31,338 nucleotides of DNA, from IMG/VR virus record IMGVR_UViG_3300020123_000220, positions 1 to 31,338 of that record; one strand, 5' to 3'. Made by a program: the position numbers and the translations under genes. This document shows, piece after piece, positions 5,611-14,128 of the stretch; positions within the stretch are counted from its first letter, which is position 1, and every line of letters starts with the position of its first letter. The notes below the pieces were generated by a model that was given only the letters and a program-made list of their open reading frames with translations, did no database searches and was not told the origin of the DNA. This stretch comes from a virus.

Positions 5611-6600
5611 TCATAGGCAGGGCTGGTCGATTCGGATCAGGCCGACCGTTGCGACATGCGCGGCGGAGAGCCCGGAGTAGTAGAAGAGCCACTTGCCGCC
5701 GACCGCGATCGGCACCCCGGCCTTGTCCTTGAGGATCTGGCCGGAGTAGGCCTCCTTCTCCTCCCAGCCCGATCCGGTCCGGCTGATGATCGGTGTCGTG
5801 TCGGAGAAGTCCCATGACGCGAGCCCGCCGGTCGAGCTCGCGAACTCGATGTCCCGCGGATCCGGCTGAGGGTCGCCTCGGGCGTAGAGCATCCCCCACT
5901 TCGTCCGGAAGCTGAACACTGTCGGCGTCTCGAGGATCCGGTTGTCGTTCTCGGCGAGGAGGAGCGAGGTGAGACCGCTCGGGTTATTCCACGTCGTGCC
6001 GGTCGCGTGGAGCAGCTGGAATCGGCTGTTGAAGCCGCCGTAGCCGAAGAAGTGGTAGACGCCGCCGCAGACGTGGACGGAGCTAATCCCGAAGTCCTGC
6101 TCGGTGGACGCGCCGAGGTCCGCCAACGCGTTCGCCTTCGTGAAAATCGGGTTGGCCGGGTCGCGGGTGAGGACACCGGGGGTCGATCCCGGAGCGGTCG
6201 CGTGGCCCCATTGCCAGTTGGACGCGTCCGCGTTGCGGCCCTTGTAGTAGACGTGGATCACGTCCGCGACGTCGTCGTAGACGGCGGTCGGCTCGAGGAC
6301 GAAGGCACTCTCCCAGGTCGCTGCGACCGGCGAGAGGACGACGACGCCAGCGTCGAACGTCGTCCCGCCGTCCGTCGAGATGTGCATCCAGATCCGACTG
6401 CCGCCCTTGCAGTACGCGACGAGCCGGCCGTCCGGGAGAAGGACCGGCGCCGGGACGTATTGCTCGACGGTCTCGCCGGCGGGGATCGTGATGACCGGGT
6501 TCGTTGGCTCCCGGGTGAGCGTCCAGGCGGTCGCCGCAGTGCAGGGTCGAGCTCGCTCCCGGGTCGCGACGAGGAGCGGGCGCGCGAGGACGGGACTCAT
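5611..6600 (-). CDS. Glycosidase-like five-bladed propeller protein (GH43/GH32-like fold), tail associated
   Basis: A 329-residue protein whose ATG overlaps the stop of the tail-fibre gene (ATGA). It shows repeated blade-like motifs typical of GH43/GH32/GH130-type beta-propellers: PAPVLLPDGRLVAYCKGG, WMHISTDGGTTFD, ESAFVLEPTAVYDD, VIHVYYKGR, ILETPTVFSF, WGMLYARGD and WLFYYSGL. No signal peptide. Such proteins bind or cleave glycans, and behind a tail-fibre gene the natural reading is a tail-borne depolymerase or glycan-binding protein. The catalytic acids cannot be fixed by eye, so a purely binding propeller is possible. Confidence 0.65.
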   Translation of the reverse strand: MSPVLARPLLVATRERARPCTAATAWTLTREPTNPVITIPAGETVEQYVPAPVLLPDGRLVAYCKGGSRIWMHISTDGGTTFDAGVVVLSPVAATWESAFVLEPTAVYDDVADVIHVYYKGRNADASNWQWGHATAPGSTPGVLTRDPANPIFTKANALADLGASTEQDFGISSVHVCGGVYHFFGYGGFNSRFQLLHATGTTWNNPSGLTSLLLAENDNRILETPTVFSFRTKWGMLYARGDPQPDPRDIEFASSTGGLASWDFSDTTPIISRTGSGWEEKEAYSGQILKDKAGVPIAVGGKWLFYYSGLSAAHVATVGLIRIDQPCL

Positions 6601-9600
6601 GCGATCTTGATCGCCACGATCGTTGAGGCGTTGTTGCCGGCCCCGTTGTCGACCGCCGCGGCGAGGATCGAACCAGCCGAACTATTGCCGGCGACGCTGA
6701 TCTTCCACGTCGGGCTGCCGGATGAGATCACGACGGTCCCGACGAGCGTGACGGACGCGTACTTGCGGCCAGCCGCGCCGCCGTAGGTCAGGAACTCGGC
6801 CGAGGCGATGACCGTCGTGCCGTCCCAGAGCTTCGCCGTCATCTCGGTCGAGTTGTCCGCGCCGTTGACAGTGACAGTGGCGATGATGATGTAGGTCCCA
6901 TTCGCCATCGCCGCGATCGACGGTCCGTCGTAGTACTGATTCGCGTTCGTCATCGCGACGTTTGAGCCAAGCTGAGCCGACTGGACCGAGATGCTTGAGC
7001 TCCCTGCCGGTCCGGTCAGGCCCCGCATCCCGTCGAGCCCATCTATCCCGGGTGCGCCGGCCGCACCATCGGCGCCATTCGTGCCGTTCGCGCCTGCTAC
7101 ACCAGTCGGCCCGCGGAGACCGTCGAGGCCGTCGATCCCCGGGACACCGTCAGCGCCCGTGCCCCCTGTGAGCCCACGTGGCCCCTGCAATCCGTCGAGC
7201 CCGTCGATCCCCTGGACCCCTTGTGGGCCGGCACCGCCCCCGGGTCCGGTCGAGCCGTCGATGCCGTCGATGCCATTCGTCCCGTTGGTCCCATTCGTGC
7301 CATCGCGACCGGGGAGCCCGTCGATGCCCGGAGGTCCCTCGGGTCCGATCTGCGCGTACCAGTTGGTCCCACCGTCGACGGACCGGAACGGGATCTCGGT
7401 GTAGTCCCCGGCGCCGGTCTTGACGAACGCCTCAGCCGAGGCCTTGTTGAGGACCGAGGCCGGGAGGGTGATCGAATGCCCGCCGGTCGCGTCCTGCGTC
7501 AGCCCGATCGTGAGGATGCACTCGGACGAGGCGATCGCTCCGGTGAACGTGAGGGTGCAGTTCGCATCGAGCGTCCCCTCATGGGCCGGCTGCGCGCCCG
7601 AGGCGTAGTCGAACGTCTCGGTCGCGCCCATGACGCCGTGAGAGATGACGGTCGGCGGGATGCCGACGCCGGCGGGCCCGCGGAGACCGTCGAGGCCATC
7701 GAGCCCGTTGCTGCCGATGATCCCGTCGCGACCCGGCGGCCCCTGAAGCCCGTCCAGGCCGGGAGGACCGGCGCCATCGCCGGGGACGAACGTCCCGGTC
7801 GCGGAGTCGAAAACGAGTACCTGGCCGTTCGTGATCCCGTCCGCGTTGACGTCGGTCAGACCGAGTAGCCGGCCGACCCCCGTCAGGATCGCTCGGATGA
7901 TCCCGGTGCCGTCCTGGAGGATCGTCCAGCCGGTCGAGCGGATCGTCCGGCCAGTCGCGGAAGAGACGACGGCGCCCGCCGAGTCGAGGCCCTGGAGCGT
8001 GACGTCCGCGTCGATGCTGCCGCCACCGCCCGAACTTGCCGCCGCTCCCGCGCTCGCCCCGGCCGAGGCGGCGGCCGTCGTCGGCAGGAAGGCCGAGCCG
8101 AGCTCGAGGACGGGCGTCGGGAACGCGCCGGTCGCGTCCTCTTCGAGCGAGATCGCGTAGATCGTGAAATCTTCCTCGTCGATGTCGGTCTCGCCGGTCC
8201 CGGTATGGACCCGGACGACATCGCCGACGTTGTAGTGGGTGAAGGGGTGGTAGAGCCCCGCGAGCTCATCGTTCCCGGCGACGACGCGGAGTGCGATCTT
8301 CTCGGCCACGATCCGCTCGGCCTCGAGGGTCGCGACAGCGGTCCCCTCGAGCGCGGAGGCATCGGTCAGGCTGGTCGAGACGAAGCCCTCGCGGGTGTAG
8401 CCGAGGTCATGGTCGGCCGCCGTCGCGAAGATCCCGCCGTTGCCGCCGGCGAGCATGTCCGAGTGCTTGTCGGTCTCGTTCGCTCGACGAAGGAGCTCCG
8501 GCGCGATGTTGACACCCTTCTCGAACCGGACCTTGCCGGCGGCGAACGTGGCGCTCGAGCGATCGGTCCCGTACTGGTCCGCGTTCCGGCCGATGATCTC
8601 GACGTCGGGCGTGACCTGGACCGTGAGCCCGTAGGGGATGAGCCGCAGGACCGTGGCCAGGCCGCCGGCGCCGACCTTCGCATCGAACTCGAGCGTGCCG
8701 GCGTTCGTCTCCCATGGCGCGCCCGCCGAGTCGTTCGCGAAATCGAACGCGTAGGTCATGTCGGGCAGCGGCTGCTGCGGCCGCCCAGGGGCCTGCCACT
8801 CGGCCATGAGCCGGGCGAGGATCGCGCCCGGGGTGCCCTCGTCGAGCCGCCAGTCGCCGTTGACGGGATCGTGCGGCGTCGCCGCGACGATCTGGTACTT
8901 GCTGACGAGCCCGGTCACCGAGCTCGTCGGGTAGAAGAACTGGTTGCCGCTCTCGGTCGTCCAGCCGCCCCCGAAGCTGACGAGGGTGTGGGTCGAGATG
9001 ACCGAGACGATGACCGTCGGCGCCGACTGGGCGACGATAAGCGCCCGCATCGTGCCCTGGAACCAGAGCGCGAGCTGGCTGCCGTTGACGCTGATCGAGT
9101 TGAGCTTCGTCTGGGTAACGCCGCCGTAGACGATGGTGTAGGCCGCGGTCAACGAGCCGTCGGCCTTCGATCGCTTCTGGACGCAGGCCGTCCCGTCGTA
9201 GCGAGCGCACCACAGAACGGTTGCGTCGGCCCGGATGTCGGTGAGCTTGACGGCCGAGCCGAGGTCGTATGTGGCGAGGATCGCCCAGTCGGAGATCCGG
9301 ACCTTGTGGATCTTCGTGTGCGCCGTGGAGCCCGATAGCCAGGGTGCCTCGCAGACCCACAGGATCGTCGCGTCCGAGGGGTCATCGCTGATGCCGGCGA
9401 CGTAGCCGGCGCAGATCACGGGCGAGGTCCGGATCCGGACCTTGTCGCTCTGGCGGACTACGTAGATCCGGCGAGTCGTCTCGCTGATCCCGTAGAAATA
9501 CGTCGGATCGCCACCGACAACGACCGCCCCCGATGGCGTCGGGACGACGTTCGTCTCCCAGATCTCGGTCCAGGTGTCGGTCAGATCGAGGCCCGTCGTG

Positions 9601-10646
9601 AAGGCCTGGTCCCACATGACGGCCCGCTCGAGGTAGGCCATGATCCCGCGGCCGCCGAAGGTGAGCTCCTCGCCGGCCTTCTCGGCGTGATCGGCGAGGG
9701 TGAAGTCGCCGGTCTCGAGCAGGAACGCGAAGTCGTAGTCATCGCGCCACGGGAAGCGGCACTTGACGACGTTCCCGCGCTCGAGCGCGGCCGCCACGGC
9801 GAGGGCGGAGTTCCGGTTGATCTTGAAGATCCCCGTCCCCGGGCCGTTGAGCTCGACCCGGATCGCCCGGGCCGTGGCCCCGTCGACCGGCGCATCGCTG
9901 GCCTGGATCGTCTCGATGATCGTCCCATTCGGGTCGGCCGCGGCATAGACGTCCCATCCGACGCCCGCGGGCGGTGGGGGCGCCACGTCGATCTCGTATT
10001 CGCCGATCAGGACCGTCATCGAGCTGATGTGCGTCGCGGTCATCGCTACCGTGACGTCGGTCTCGCTCCCGTCGGCGATCCGGTAGGCGACCGTGGCCTC
10101 GCCGATGAACGTCGCCTGGCCGGGGATGTCCTCGAGGACGGTCCAGCCCGCCGGCCAATCGAACGTCGCGCCCGGCGACGGGCCCGACGTCGTCGCGCTG
10201 GCATAGGCGACGAGAACGTTCCCGGGCGTGGCGGCGCCGCCGAGCGCGGCCACGACGCTCGGGTTCGTGGTTCCCGCCCCCTCCCAGGTGTGGTGATTGC
10301 CGCCGTGGTGGGGAACGGCGGTCCCGGTCGTCCGGAACGCAAGCTGAGCGGCAGACCACCGGCAGGCGGCGCTCGCGCCGAAGGTGTCGTGATAGGGCGA
10401 CGCATCGACGGGATGGAACCGGTCACAAAGCGAATACTGGATACCCTCGGGGAGATAGCTGAGGGTGATGACCTCGTTCTCGCGGAGCGTCCAGCCGGCG
10501 GGGAGAACGAGATCGTTCGCGGGTCGGTTCTGGACGAGGCCAATGAGCAATACGTTCGGACCGACGACGTCGAGCTCCGGCAGCGTCCAGGACGAAAGGA
10601 GGACGTCGGTGCCGTTCGCATCGAATGCGAGCAGGGGTCCGGGCAC
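6597..10646 (-). CDS. Tail-tip hub / collagen-like fibre fusion, 1349 aa
   Basis: The largest gene. Residues 1-230 form a beta-rich domain (GWTVLEDIPG, VLIGEYEID). Residues about 235-880 resemble the tail-tip hub proteins of the actinophage Gp37-like type (FKINRNSALA, FGGRGIMAYLERA, AERIVAEKIALRVV). A Gly/Ala/Ser hinge follows near 890. Two collagen-like Gly-X-Y tracts lie at about 955-995 and 1098-1217, separated by a beta-sandwich-like spacer. Residues 1218-1349 form a C-terminal head that may bind the receptor. It therefore appears to combine baseplate hub and host-binding fibre in one chain. It follows the distal tail protein gene and overlaps the glycosidase-like gene (ATGA). Confidence 0.8.
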   Translation of the reverse strand: MPGPLLAFDANGTDVLLSSWTLPELDVVGPNVLLIGLVQNRPANDLVLPAGWTLRENEVITLSYLPEGIQYSLCDRFHPVDASPYHDTFGASAACRWSAAQLAFRTTGTAVPHHGGNHHTWEGAGTTNPSVVAALGGAATPGNVLVAYASATTSGPSPGATFDWPAGWTVLEDIPGQATFIGEATVAYRIADGSETDVTVAMTATHISSMTVLIGEYEIDVAPPPPAGVGWDVYAAADPNGTIIETIQASDAPVDGATARAIRVELNGPGTGIFKINRNSALAVAAALERGNVVKCRFPWRDDYDFAFLLETGDFTLADHAEKAGEELTFGGRGIMAYLERAVMWDQAFTTGLDLTDTWTEIWETNVVPTPSGAVVVGGDPTYFYGISETTRRIYVVRQSDKVRIRTSPVICAGYVAGISDDPSDATILWVCEAPWLSGSTAHTKIHKVRISDWAILATYDLGSAVKLTDIRADATVLWCARYDGTACVQKRSKADGSLTAAYTIVYGGVTQTKLNSISVNGSQLALWFQGTMRALIVAQSAPTVIVSVISTHTLVSFGGGWTTESGNQFFYPTSSVTGLVSKYQIVAATPHDPVNGDWRLDEGTPGAILARLMAEWQAPGRPQQPLPDMTYAFDFANDSAGAPWETNAGTLEFDAKVGAGGLATVLRLIPYGLTVQVTPDVEIIGRNADQYGTDRSSATFAAGKVRFEKGVNIAPELLRRANETDKHSDMLAGGNGGIFATAADHDLGYTREGFVSTSLTDASALEGTAVATLEAERIVAEKIALRVVAGNDELAGLYHPFTHYNVGDVVRVHTGTGETDIDEEDFTIYAISLEEDATGAFPTPVLELGSAFLPTTAAASAGASAGAAASSGGGGSIDADVTLQGLDSAGAVVSSATGRTIRSTGWTILQDGTGIIRAILTGVGRLLGLTDVNADGITNGQVLVFDSATGTFVPGDGAGPPGLDGLQGPPGRDGIIGSNGLDGLDGLRGPAGVGIPPTVISHGVMGATETFDYASGAQPAHEGTLDANCTLTFTGAIASSECILTIGLTQDATGGHSITLPASVLNKASAEAFVKTGAGDYTEIPFRSVDGGTNWYAQIGPEGPPGIDGLPGRDGTNGTNGTNGIDGIDGSTGPGGGAGPQGVQGIDGLDGLQGPRGLTGGTGADGVPGIDGLDGLRGPTGVAGANGTNGADGAAGAPGIDGLDGMRGLTGPAGSSSISVQSAQLGSNVAMTNANQYYDGPSIAAMANGTYIIIATVTVNGADNSTEMTAKLWDGTTVIASAEFLTYGGAAGRKYASVTLVGTVVISSGSPTWKISVAGNSSAGSILAAAVDNGAGNNASTIVAIKIA
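7000..7353 (-). repeat. Collagen-like Gly-X-Y repeat, long tract
   Basis: About 120 residues of Gly-X-Y inside the tail-fibre gene. The unit GIDGLDGLRGP and close variants (GIDGLDGLQGP, GIDGLDGMRGL) recur at regular spacing and are also visible in DNA as repeated CCGTCGAG-type blocks on the plus strand. Asn-Gly-Thr runs (GTNGTNGTNG) occur between them. Phage collagen-like tracts form trimeric fibre stems and change length easily by recombination between repeats. Confidence 0.85.
7665..7785 (-). repeat. Collagen-like Gly-X-Y repeat, short tract
   Basis: About 40 residues of Gly-X-Y (GPPGLDGLQGPPGRDG, then GLDGLDGLRGPAG) in the same fibre gene, upstream in protein order of the long tract. It shares the GLDGLxGP unit with the long tract, so the two probably arose by duplication around the non-collagen spacer. 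Confidence 0.8.
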
Positions 10647-10649
10647 GGC

Positions 10650-11081
10650 TCAGGAGCCCGTCAGGAGCCAGTAGGGATCGACGGATTCGAGCTCGACGCT
10701 CCAACGCTGGAAGAGCTTCGCGACGATGTCGCCCGGCATGATGTTCTTGACCCGGGCGTTGATGGTCGCCTCGCCGAGCGCGAGCCCGAGGTAGGGCGAC
10801 CGCGCGACGAGCAGCCCAGGCGCGGCGCCGCTCTCGTCCAGGACCGAGAGGAAGGCGTCAGTGGCGGCCCGCCACTCCTCGGGCGTCGCCGCGGCGATGT
10901 AGCCCGCGAGCTCGATAATGTTGACGTCGGCGACGCGGTTGCCCGAGATTCGGCCGGTCCTGGCCGATACAACGAAGTCCGCCCCGCGCATGGCAGGCAG
11001 GCCCAGGAAGCCGCGCACGATCTGGATGCGCCGGCCGTCGGCGAGCAGGTCGAGACCGCGAAACTCGAGCGTCGCGGTCAT
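10650..11081 (-). CDS. Distal tail protein-like
   Basis: A 143-residue protein between tape measure and tail tip, overlapping the tape-measure stop by ATGA and ending three bases before the tail-tip start. The sequence is beta-rich at the start (TLEFRGLDLLADGRRIQIV) and has a MRGADFVVSARTGRI stretch typical of distal tail or baseplate ring proteins of siphoviruses, where the N-terminal half forms a hexameric ring joining tube and tip. It is shorter than full Dit proteins, so a reduced ring-only form is likely. The call rests on gene order and general character. Confidence 0.65.
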   Translation of the reverse strand: MTATLEFRGLDLLADGRRIQIVRGFLGLPAMRGADFVVSARTGRISGNRVADVNIIELAGYIAAATPEEWRAATDAFLSVLDESGAAPGLLVARSPYLGLALGEATINARVKNIMPGDIVAKLFQRWSVELESVDPYWLLTGS

Positions 11082-13516
11082 CCGGCGCTCCCGACCGCGG
11101 TGGCCCGCTGGATCCCGGCAAGGACCGTCCCCGCGCCGACGGGGCTGACCGAGGCGAGCCGCTGGAGGGTCCGGGCAATCGACGGCTCGTCGCGGGCCTC
11201 GACGTTGCCCATGACCTGGACGTGGTAGTGGGTGTGCTGCTCGCCACCGGCCAGGGCCCGGCCGGTCGGGCTATCGAGCGGGATGACCGCCTCGCGCTTG
11301 TTGCCCTCACCGAGCATCGCGAGGGTCGGCCGATCGACGATGCCGCCGCCGGCCAGATAGCGGAGGGTCGGCAGCTGTAGGCCGTTCCAGTCGAACGGTC
11401 CGACGCCGATGAAGCCGGCCGGCGTGTCGAGTCCGATCCGGCCGATGTGGACCTGGATCGCGTCGACGGCCTTGATGATCCCGTTGACGATCCCGATGAG
11501 GAAGTTCATCGCGCCCCGGAACACGCCCGAGATCGCCGCGCCGACGGTGTTGAAGACGCCGACGAGGTTCCCGAAGGCGTCGCCGATCCCCTTCGCGATG
11601 CCCTTCGCCACGTCCCATGCCGCGTTCCAGACGACCCCGATCGCCTTGAACGCCCCGTCGATGACGTGCAGGAGGATGCCGGCGGCCGCGCCGAGGATCG
11701 GGAAGATCGTCTTGGCCAACCAGGTGATCACCGGGGCTACGGCTTTGATCACGACCGAGATGGCCTCGACCGCGGTCTTCACCGCGTTGCCGACCGTCTC
11801 GGCGATCGCGGAGATCGTCGGCCAGTTGTCCTCGATGACGTGGACGACCGTCGAGAAGGCCGCGGCGAGGATCGGGATGATCGTGTCGGCGATCGTCGAG
11901 AACGCGGCCATGAGCGGCGGCAGCACGTTCGTCGCGATCCAGCTGATCGCCGAGCCAACCGAGGGGATGACCGTCGTCGCCAGGAAGTCGAATAGGGACG
12001 TAACGGTCGGGAGGACGCTCGTCGTGAACGTCTCGAATGCGCTCTGGAGGACCGGCAGGACTCCCGTAACGATGACGGTGAACGCGTTGCCGAGCGCGGG
12101 CAGGATGTTCGTCGCGACCGACGCCAGGAGCGTCTGGAGCTGCGGCAGGATCGTCGTCGTGAAGGTCGTGAAGGCACCGGCGATCATGCCGACGACTGCA
12201 GCGAGCGGATCGCCGGCCGCGGCCATCTCGTGGAAGTCGTCGATGATCGTGTTCGAGCCGTCCGTCGCATCGGTGAAGAGCCCAACGATCTCCGCGATTG
12301 GCGGTCCGATCACGCCGGCGATCGCTCCGAAGGCCTGGCCGAAGAGGGTCGCGAGGCCCGACATCGCGTTCCCGAGCCCGTCGATCGCGCCCGTCAGCGC
12401 CGGCGAGGAGAGGAGCGCCGTGATCCCGTCGAACACGGATCCGGCGATCGGGAGAAGCTTGTCGCCGAGGGTGATCGAGAGCGCTTCGAAGCTTGCCTTC
12501 GCCTTGTCGGCTTTGACGCTGACTTCCTCCTGCGTCTTCGCCCACGCATCGGCGAAGCCCCCGGTACCGGCGGTGACGGCCTTGGTCTTCGCATCGAGGA
12601 GGTCGAGGTTGCCGATCAGGGTCAGGATCCCCTGGCTCTGCTTCCCGCCGAACGCCTTCGTGAGGAGCTGGGCCTGCTCGGTCGCCGAGAGCCCGGCCGC
12701 CTCCATGTGGCTCTTGAGGTCGACCATCGCGGCTTCGATCCCGCCGGGCCCGCGGAGATCACCTGCGAGCGACGTCGACGTGAGCCCGATGCTCTTGAGC
12801 TCCTTCACCGCCGCCGACGTCGGAGCCGCCATGAGCCGCATCCCGGCCCGGATCGCGTTCGCCGCGTCGACCGCCGGGATGCCCTGGTCGGTCATGGACG
12901 CGAGCGCCGCGCCGACCGACTGGATCGAGACGCCGAAGTTCTTGGCCGCTGACAGGACGCCGGTCCCGATCGCGGCCGTGAGGTCGTCCATCCGCATGTT
13001 GCCGGCGCCGACGATCGCGTTCAGGACGCCCATCGCCTGGCTGGCGTCCGTCACGCCGCCGACCCCCGACTGCAGGGCGGCCACGAGCGAGTTCGTGACG
13101 GTCTCGAGATCGGCGTGCCCGACCTTCGCGCCTTCCGCTGCGATCTTGAGGACGTCCATTGCGGCCGCGCCGCGGAGTCCTGCCGACTCGAGGTGATAGA
13201 GGCCGGCCGCGAGCTCCTCGGGTGCGGCTCCGACCTGCCCCGCCAGACCGAGTACCGAGCCCTTCAGCTGCTCGATCTCAGCCTGACTGGCGCCGGCCTG
13301 GGTGGAGATGAGCTCCATCGACGCCTGGAAGTCGGCGGCGCTCTTCGTTGACGCGATCCCGATGCCGAGGAGCGCGCCGCCGATGACCGCGCCGGACGCG
13401 AGCGCGACCTTGGCGAGCCCGCCGAACGAGAGGCCGCCGCTCTGGACGGCGCGCTCGAACTGGCCCTTGTCGAGCTTCAGGGTCGCGTAGAGGGTGCCGA
13501 CCGAGACGTCGCTCAA
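11078..13516 (-). CDS. Tape measure protein
   Basis: An 812-residue protein starting at TTG 13516, with AAGGTG about 10 bases upstream. The N-terminus (VGTLYATLKLDKGQFERAV) is typical of tape measures. A hydrophobic stretch follows at about 35-54, then the TP901-like core (ASMELISTQAGAS, LYHLESAGLRGAAAMDVLK). Residues about 450-600 carry degenerate repeats with VLP or ILP every 15-20 residues, hydrophobic and helical. No peptidase domain was seen. The protein sets tail length, and using the usual rule of about 1.5 Angstrom per residue, a tail near 120 nm is predicted. It follows the G/GT chaperone genes, as in most siphoviruses. Confidence 0.93.
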   Translation of the reverse strand: MSDVSVGTLYATLKLDKGQFERAVQSGGLSFGGLAKVALASGAVIGGALLGIGIASTKSAADFQASMELISTQAGASQAEIEQLKGSVLGLAGQVGAAPEELAAGLYHLESAGLRGAAAMDVLKIAAEGAKVGHADLETVTNSLVAALQSGVGGVTDASQAMGVLNAIVGAGNMRMDDLTAAIGTGVLSAAKNFGVSIQSVGAALASMTDQGIPAVDAANAIRAGMRLMAAPTSAAVKELKSIGLTSTSLAGDLRGPGGIEAAMVDLKSHMEAAGLSATEQAQLLTKAFGGKQSQGILTLIGNLDLLDAKTKAVTAGTGGFADAWAKTQEEVSVKADKAKASFEALSITLGDKLLPIAGSVFDGITALLSSPALTGAIDGLGNAMSGLATLFGQAFGAIAGVIGPPIAEIVGLFTDATDGSNTIIDDFHEMAAAGDPLAAVVGMIAGAFTTFTTTILPQLQTLLASVATNILPALGNAFTVIVTGVLPVLQSAFETFTTSVLPTVTSLFDFLATTVIPSVGSAISWIATNVLPPLMAAFSTIADTIIPILAAAFSTVVHVIEDNWPTISAIAETVGNAVKTAVEAISVVIKAVAPVITWLAKTIFPILGAAAGILLHVIDGAFKAIGVVWNAAWDVAKGIAKGIGDAFGNLVGVFNTVGAAISGVFRGAMNFLIGIVNGIIKAVDAIQVHIGRIGLDTPAGFIGVGPFDWNGLQLPTLRYLAGGGIVDRPTLAMLGEGNKREAVIPLDSPTGRALAGGEQHTHYHVQVMGNVEARDEPSIARTLQRLASVSPVGAGTVLAGIQRATAVGSAG

Positions 13517-13517
13517 G

Positions 13518-13814
13518 CTAGTTCACCTTCCCGCCGAAGAACGCGTCCAGGGCGCGCGCCGACTCCTCAGGCGTCCGGGCCATCCGGCCTTGGCCACCGG
13601 GTGCGCCGATGTAGCTCCGGCTGGCCAGGCTGACCACCGTCGCGCTGTTGGGCCCGAGGCCCCGGACGAGCACCATGAACCGGCGAAGGCTCATGTCGGC
13701 TAGACCTGTGCGGAGGTCGATCCGGTACTCGCGCTGGAAGTCGGCCTCGACGAGCGCCCAGCGCTCGAGGAGGTCGAGCGGCTCTGGCGCGTCGCTGCTC
13801 TCCGGGCTGCCCGG
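13518..13814 (-). CDS. Tail assembly chaperone GT extension, reached by -1 frameshift
   Basis: This frame has no good start of its own. After slipping at CCCAAAC it adds 98 residues (from PGSPESSDAP through PLDLLERWALVEADFQREY to FGGKVN) to the first 105 residues of G, for a 203-residue fusion. The helical segment DFQREYRIDLRTG followed by SLRRFMVLVRGL is typical of gpT-like tails. GT fusion proteins recruit the tape measure during tail assembly. The frame stops one base before the tape-measure TTG start. Confidence 0.85.
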   Translation of the reverse strand, partial: PGSPESSDAPEPLDLLERWALVEADFQREYRIDLRTGLADMSLRRFMVLVRGLGPNSATVVSLASRSYIGAPGGQGRMARTPEESARALDAFFGGKVN

Positions 13815-14128
13815 TTTGGGACTGGCGTGACCGCCTCTCCCTGCCGGTTCGACACGAACTCGAGGAAGGCCATCAGCTTCGGCACCGAGAGCGCCGGGTT
13901 GGCGGCGCTCATGCGCTCGAAGTTCGCGGGCCCGAGGATCTGGCCGGCGACCTCGAACGCCTCCTGAGGCGACGGGTTGCGCCCGGCCTTCTGGAGCCGG
14001 AGCACAGTGAGGACCGCCGAGACGGGCGGCGTGAGGGGGACGTGATACACGACCCCCTCGAACCGCGCCGCCAGGGTGGCCTCGGCCTGCTCGCCCCAGA
14101 AGGCGTCGAAGTCGAGCAGCTCGTTCAT
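13700..14128 (-). CDS. Tail assembly chaperone G
   Basis: A 142-residue frame from ATG 14128, overlapping the tail tube stop by ATGA. Residues 1-100 look coding (DFDAFWGEQAEATLAARFEG, SVPKLMAFLEFV). Beyond residue 105 the frame turns into a Ser/Arg/Thr-rich low-complexity tail with poor codon use, as expected where the other frame is the conserved one. Its position between tail tube and tape measure and the overlapping second frame make it the G member of the G/GT pair. Confidence 0.85.
   Translation of the reverse strand: MNELLDFDAFWGEQAEATLAARFEGVVYHVPLTPPVSAVLTVLRLQKAGRNPSPQEAFEVAGQILGPANFERMSAANPALSVPKLMAFLEFVSNRQGEAVTPVPNRAARRAATRQSRSTSSSAGRSSRPTSSASTGSTSAQV
13814..13820 (-). promoter_or_regulatory. 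-1 programmed frameshift slippery site CCCAAAC
   Basis: In the G frame the codons read GTC CCA AAC, giving an X XXY YYZ heptamer C-CCA-AAC. Slipping back one base continues in the open frame that ends at 13518. A tight hairpin (CCGGG/CCCGG, 13802-13814) begins at once after it, and a second perfect 7-bp stem lies at 13762-13780, 33 bases downstream. Position in the gene matches the known G/GT sites of siphoviruses. Confidence 0.85.

Noticed and set aside
6991-7404. Plus-strand Pro/Ser-rich frame that looks like a proline repeat protein
   Set aside because: It is the antisense of the collagen-like Gly-X-Y tract in the tail-fibre gene.
7000-7785. CRISPR-like array from the repeated CCGTCGAG blocks
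   Set aside because: Spacing follows Gly-X-Y codons in one open frame, with no unique spacers of equal length.
11409-13196. A 595-residue plus-strand open frame
   Set aside because: It is the antisense shadow of the tape-measure gene, a result of high GC and low stop frequency; the minus frame has clear tape-measure features.
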